A stretch of 64,000 bases of DNA, taken from the NCBI GenBank assembly GCA_029721435.1, contig CM056583.1, forward strand, positions 71,480,120-71,544,119, given 5' to 3'. Shown here one piece after another: positions 62,601 to 64,000 of this stretch. Under the pieces are notes generated by a model, which worked only from the letters and a program-made list of their open reading frames with translations, did no database searches and was not told the DNA's origin. Origin of the DNA: Gymnothorax reevesii (taxonomy: Eukaryota; Chordata; Actinopteri; Anguilliformes; Muraenidae). The translations under genes were made by a program, and so were the position numbers. Numbering within the stretch: position 1 is the first letter of the stretch; the number at the start of each line of letters is the position of its first letter.

Positions 62601-64000
62601 AATCCAGGCTTACAAACACAAACAACAGTCTCAAAATGTTTCCCCATGATATTCTCTAGGTAAATGCACTCGTCTGACAAATACTTGTTGCTATTGCTGT
62701 ACTTAAGCCAACGTCCACCATGAAAAGTGAACACATCAACCCCCAACCAATCTGCAGTGACCTGAATTTCTACCTCTGTAGCCCAAGTGTTCACAGCTCT
62801 CATCTTGGACAGTCGAAGGTATTCCAACACAGAGGAATGCGGACTCCTCAAAATACTTCGATATTTATCGCAATGTTTCTCCAACTCTTTACATACAGCC
62901 AATCTAATTTTGCGATGATGCTTCTGTGAACCGCTCACAGCTTGAGAAATAGCTCTGAAAAAGCAGTTACCATCAGCCACAATCATCTCATTTTTACATG
63001 GAGCACCCAACACCCCAACCTCTGTGGACAGTTGACCATCAATCTTCACCAAGTCAACATTCAACTTTTCACAAAAAGTTTGGCAAACATCTAGACCCAG
63101 GGGACGAAAGACCAGCTCCTCATTGCTCAAAGCATTAATAAACTCTACATCACAATCAACCTCACCAATATCAAAACTCTTTGACTTCTTTGTTCTGTAA
63201 GTAATAGAAGAGGTTTTACGCTTCCTGCCATCCGAAACTGAAGATACTGTTGTTGAACCACTGCTTACCTTGCTGGAAAAAGCTTGTAAAGAAATGTTAG
63301 AGAGCAGTGGACTCACATCAACATTAGCACCACATTCAGACACACAGCTACCTTTAGAAACATAATTTCCCTTTGTCTCAGTAACATCACTAGACTCTGC
63401 TACTGAAGCAGTACTGTCCACTGAAACACCAGAACGCTCCGCAGCTGCACCCCCAGTGACATGAACGCCACAGAGCTCAAAGGGCTTCTCCCTTGAAGAC
63501 AAACATTCTGCCAGTTGACAGATGTAGTGATGCAGGTCACCAACACAAGCAAAATGAAGAACCACACTTGTGCCATTAGCATCCAACATACCCATGTTAC
63601 TGCGCGAGTGACTATCAACTACAGTGAACCGTCCACCCTCACAGATGATGGCACAAGTGTTTGCACACAGTGTCAACAAACACATGCTGTACTGGCAGAA
63701 GATCCTCTCAAGACCATTTTGCAGACTGATGTAAACACCGTTGTCAATGTGTTCACCTTCAGTCACGCCTACTTCTCCCAAAACTGTATCACCATAACTA
63801 AACCCAAATACCTGTTCATCTATCTCCAATTGCTCTAACAAATCTGGGACAGAAAGCAAATTTGTCTCATGAGTGAAAATATTCAACTTGCGCATTTCTG
63901 TGTAAAATTCATCACCTAAAACCAACACGCGATCCAAGTCAGGCCTCTCCCATGAGAACACACTCTTCAGCATGTGTTTGGCCAAGCTGACCAAAGCTAT
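56606..64000 (-). CDS. Helentron (Helitron2-like) Rep-helicase-endonuclease protein, 5' partial
   Basis: One uninterrupted frame from the window edge to TAA at 56606-56608, with no frameshift or stop in 7.4 kb. Residues are numbered from the codon at 63994, which is TTG and only an arbitrary origin: the frame stays open to base 64000 and the first in-window ATG is residue 8. Order: protease-like remnant (~1-165, DSHS at 127-130), OTU (D341, C344, H453), basic repeats (526-672), Cys-rich/DUF6570-like (695-870), Rep with HVH at 1231-1233 and tyrosines 1435 and 1439, PIF1-type helicase (Walker A GGAGTGKS 1797-1804, DE 1886-1887, R2192), APE-like endonuclease (E2272, D2389, N2391, D2447, H2448). 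Rep nicks and joins DNA at the ends, the helicase unwinds; the added endonuclease is characteristic of Helentrons. All visible key residues are present, so the protein may be functional. Confidence 0.92.
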   Translation of the reverse strand: MALVSLAKHMLKSVFSWERPDLDRVLVLGDEFYTEMRKLNIFTHETNLLSVPDLLEQLEIDEQVFGFSYGDTVLGEVGVTEGEHIDNGVYISLQNGLERIFCQYSMCLLTLCANTCAIICEGGRFTVVDSHSRSNMGMLDANGTSVVLHFACVGDLHHYICQLAECLSSREKPFELCGVHVTGGAAAERSGVSVDSTASVAESSDVTETKGNYVSKGSCVSECGANVDVSPLLSNISLQAFSSKVSSGSTTVSSVSDGRKRKTSSITYRTKKSKSFDIGEVDCDVEFINALSNEELVFRPLGLDVCQTFCEKLNVDLVKIDGQLSTEVGVLGAPCKNEMIVADGNCFFRAISQAVSGSQKHHRKIRLAVCKELEKHCDKYRSILRSPHSSVLEYLRLSKMRAVNTWATEVEIQVTADWLGVDVFTFHGGRWLKYSNSNKYLSDECIYLENIMGKHFETVVCVCKPGLRSCYNYCKVEATSYNIRSRIMDDFASNKTTIEYNEVVDSDKGVGDCGDVLKATREQMPCRMSVRSKYLIQKKRMQEKLNKLLKEERQLMFRKRYHDNVMFREKIKLMRTNKYRENIQHREMIKARSKAKSVKNYQDNIQHRERVKTESKARSMQKYQGDIQHRERVKTKSVVKYKHNIQHRERVKEGSKRKYHDSLEHKQQVIARVMFSRKQRKDESKDFGCVMEQFLEQVRDGPDFVCCVCCRLLFRSQVLCCDKEVYSSNLAMASIAETCINEAYLHKCNEECYVPCQVVISRGQLWICYTCHHKISRGQVPAECWINNLELDPIPPELECLNSVEQHLIALHIPFMKMLCLPRGGQGGVHGPVTCVPANIVQSVNSLPRTSMEGSLVQVKLKRKLTYKGHYEYQFVDALRVRQAVEYLRRTNVHYRDIEFNEEWVNEFRRQTDEVEEAESTSGLEAVRAELGQQEQEDDQVTDTEGVDVEESSDMAEDEMLHDRQQHCMFQDTCLMPVDIGQEMLDQYMDVVNIAPAEGNSPVRMLTDHSNEAKCFPVLFPLGGNTFHDTRSLRLTLCRYFNNRIMNVDGRFARNVEYIFYAQYMSELDMVISNVSVALRKGKGGQKSQNISQNILQDDDTLKQLLEFDDGFRFLRPIRGTPAFWQSVQKDVFACVRQLGIPTWFCSFSSADLRWQNLLTSILRQEGRAQTVDDLEWADRCQLLRGNPVTAARMFDYRWHCFLKTVLMSPLQPIGKIIDYFYRIEFQQRGSPHVHALFWIEGAPQIDRNEDEEVVEFIDKYVTCELPSDDDTLLDMVSSVQMHSKHHSKSCKKKNTTCRFNFPKPVSARTFLCKIKECKCDWTKAADSDPKNKPVCKCFNDDDKMPKTYAESVLTSVKDALESDVPYTNVEDLFMSLNINQDIFEEAYRTMEKKYKVVYRRGVNEVWINQYSKQLLKCWNANMDISFVTDAYAVIVYIISYITKAEREIGLLLNNAHKEASKQGNLSAKDALKKLGSVYLHNRDVCAQEAVYRLTNMHLKECSRKVVFVPTGNNLVKMSLPLSVLRQKASSHNLSTEDMWMTSMVDRYRNRPDNDAFTDMCMATFASEYRVLSKNEKSRDRIKLKNDLGFILRRTRSQFAVVRYMRFNLDKQEEAHFQSLLQLFLPYRADLDLKPEGFELFEQFYNDGKVTFSDGSIHSVQAVVDENRAKFEIDCPHLDRAREIAEQHHGIDEDAWGELCPEQEVERLECLEERRQQQGAEVEQEQLGDSMDNVPDLVDGSRQVAQLERRERILPRSEGLALVRSLNETQMAVFNKIRQWCLQKVMGKNPQPLHVFVTGGAGTGKSHLIRAVQYEAGRLLSTLCRQPDDICILLTAPTGVAAYNLNAATIHHRFNIGIHATLPYTPLGEEKLNSLRAELSHLQILIIDEISMVDHNLLAYVHGRLRQVKQTGDFSPFGNVSVIAVGDFYQLPPVKGKPLYSGQVAVDLWCNFSVVELKTVVRQKDNVFAQLLNRLRVRSKDTPILKSDIELLKLRETGEESSALHIFATNMQVSEHNLKQLFAMCPDHVVIEAKDYRNNRKTGKLELMVGHHSDAADTCLPSSLCLARNARVMLCKNIDVEDGLVNGACGTVTQMDFGQDETFPLTVYVKFDDDRIGSIRRRKRAHAAIECRFSTAIDPEEEKTRKRGGLRRQFPLKLAWACTVHKVQGLTVDEAVVSLKQVFAPGQAYVALSRVTALSGLIIRDFEERAIYCKGTIKEAMESMPQFLTEQPKPSLNPHSFSVYLMNVQNLSRHLFDLMSCTHHLQPHYIAITETWLTTQSPLHCVQINGYSFQSRPRSLCYNSSNPKLSELQNMEHGGVGLYYVNHLHSDILQVPDFNLECLVCQCNEFNMLMAVIYRPPIYPISIFKQNLGKLLDWLNPMQKTIIVMGDFNENLLKTTTLCQYMLKKGFIQHVTQETTENGTLIDHVYVKTTQYDVECTVMPTYFSDHEGIICSFNVKDQVH
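56618..57283 (-). other. Domain: apurinic-like endonuclease (EEP fold)
   Basis: Residues ~2238-2459. MNVQNL, ITETWL (E2272), GGVGLYY, VIYRPP, GDFNEN (D2389, N2391), IDHVYV and SDHEGI (D2447, H2448) are the ordered motifs of the exonuclease-endonuclease-phosphatase superfamily as in non-LTR retroelements. Its position after the helicase identifies the protein as Helentron class rather than canonical Helitron. Confidence 0.9.
57320..58702 (-). other. Domain: PIF1/RecD-like helicase
   Basis: Residues ~1765-2225. Walker A GGAGTGKS (K1803), Walker B LIIDEISMVD (D1886, E1887), GDFYQLPPV (motif III), and QAYVALSRV with the arginine finger R2192. A Gln/Glu-rich linker (~1700-1760) separates it from Rep. 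Confidence 0.92.
59660..60652 (-). other. Domain: Helitron-like HUH Rep endonuclease
   Basis: Residues ~1115-1445. RGTPAFWQSV and WFCSFSSADLRW open the Helitron_like_N core; GSPHVHALFWI contains the metal-binding HUH motif (H1231, H1233); YIISYITK provides the two catalytic tyrosines Y1435 and Y1439 (Y-x3-Y) and K1442. All catalytic residues are present. Confidence 0.9.
61385..61912 (-). other. Domain: Cys-rich N-terminal Helitron region (DUF6570-like)
   Basis: Residues ~695-870. FVCCVCCRLLF, KCNEECYVPCQ and WICYTCHHKI form paired Cys/His clusters, probably zinc binding. ALHIPFMKM and RGGQGGVHGPV are typical of the segment preceding Helitron_like_N. Confidence 0.7.
61979..62419 (-). other. 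Domain: basic helical repeats
   Basis: Residues 526-672. At least four repeats of about 18-23 residues around NIQHRERVK or variants (NIQHREMIK, DIQHRERVK, SLEHKQQVI), rich in Lys/Arg/Gln. They look like charged single alpha-helices suited to nucleic-acid or nuclear-localisation roles; no named family assigned. Confidence 0.7.
62621..62992 (-). other. Domain: OTU cysteine protease
   Basis: Residues ~335-458. VADGNCFFRAIS gives the D-G-N-C signature (D341, C344 nucleophile), followed by the helix with RKIRLAVCKEL, and GKHFETVVCV supplies the catalytic His453. OTU domains are frequent in Helentron and Helitron proteins; the substrate is presumed ubiquitin conjugates. Confidence 0.85.
63500..63994 (-). 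other. Domain: C-terminal part of a papain-fold deubiquitinase-like module
   Basis: Residues ~1-165. FTVVDSHSRSNMG (D127, H129), preceded by a run of hydrophobic strands and followed by SVVLHF and a HHYI stretch, resembles the His/Asp half of herpesvirus tegument-type (C76-like) cysteine proteases also seen in some large transposon proteins. The catalytic Cys of that fold would lie N-terminal, beyond the window. Family call from pattern memory only. Confidence 0.45.

Overview
The window is eukaryotic, non-coding for most of its length, and dominated by one kind of mobile DNA. Two things suggest an aquatic metazoan, most probably a teleost fish (moderate confidence, from memory of fish repeats, no search run): the repeat termini (head TTAAAGCTGCAAGCAGC, tail hairpin TAGGGTCC...GGACCCTA followed by TAA repeats), and a Helentron-type transposase fused to OTU and endonuclease domains.

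Layout. Positions 1-55785 are a head-to-tail array of a 1.55-1.83 kb non-autonomous element, called here units U0-U34 plus a 45-bp stub. The array continues past the left edge. Each unit has a CpG-rich head with a duplicated 33-bp motif, an AT-rich body holding two diverged copies of a ~170-bp module and usually two octamer motifs (ATGCAAAT), a purine-rich AAACAAAG/TAA microsatellite, and zero to four 45-bp hairpin cassettes. This architecture (head, microsatellite, 3' stem-loop, no coding capacity) is that of Helentron-associated interspersed elements (HINEs). Positions 55786-56605 are unique sequence with an unidentified open-frame fragment and a tRNA-like relic. From 56606 to the right edge, on the minus strand, lies one uninterrupted reading frame of about 7.4 kb for an autonomous Helentron protein: a deubiquitinase-like remnant, an OTU protease, basic repeats, a Cys-rich region, an HUH Rep with two tyrosines, a PIF1-type helicase and an APE-like endonuclease. 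It is open at the window edge, so its N-terminus lies outside.

The main discovery is how the array is built. Blocks of units recur almost unchanged (U3-U6, U4-U6, U8-U9, U10), and comparing copies shows clean gains of whole units exactly at TAA tracts. U18 (1608 bp) splits a copy of the U6 tail, so that the 140-bp tail of U6 reappears intact on the far side. U23+U24 (3176 bp) split a copy of the U5 tail in the same way (76 bp displaced). U21 and U25 sit exactly between copies of neighbouring units. Lengths balance to the base (6659 = 8267-1608; 4813 = 11228-6415). This fits insertion without target-site duplication at A/A (T/T on the other strand), as known for Helentrons. It also explains why some units have no hairpin and others several: stacked hairpins are displaced tails of split units. 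The adjacent Helentron is a plausible source of the enzyme, but nothing here proves that it mobilised these units.
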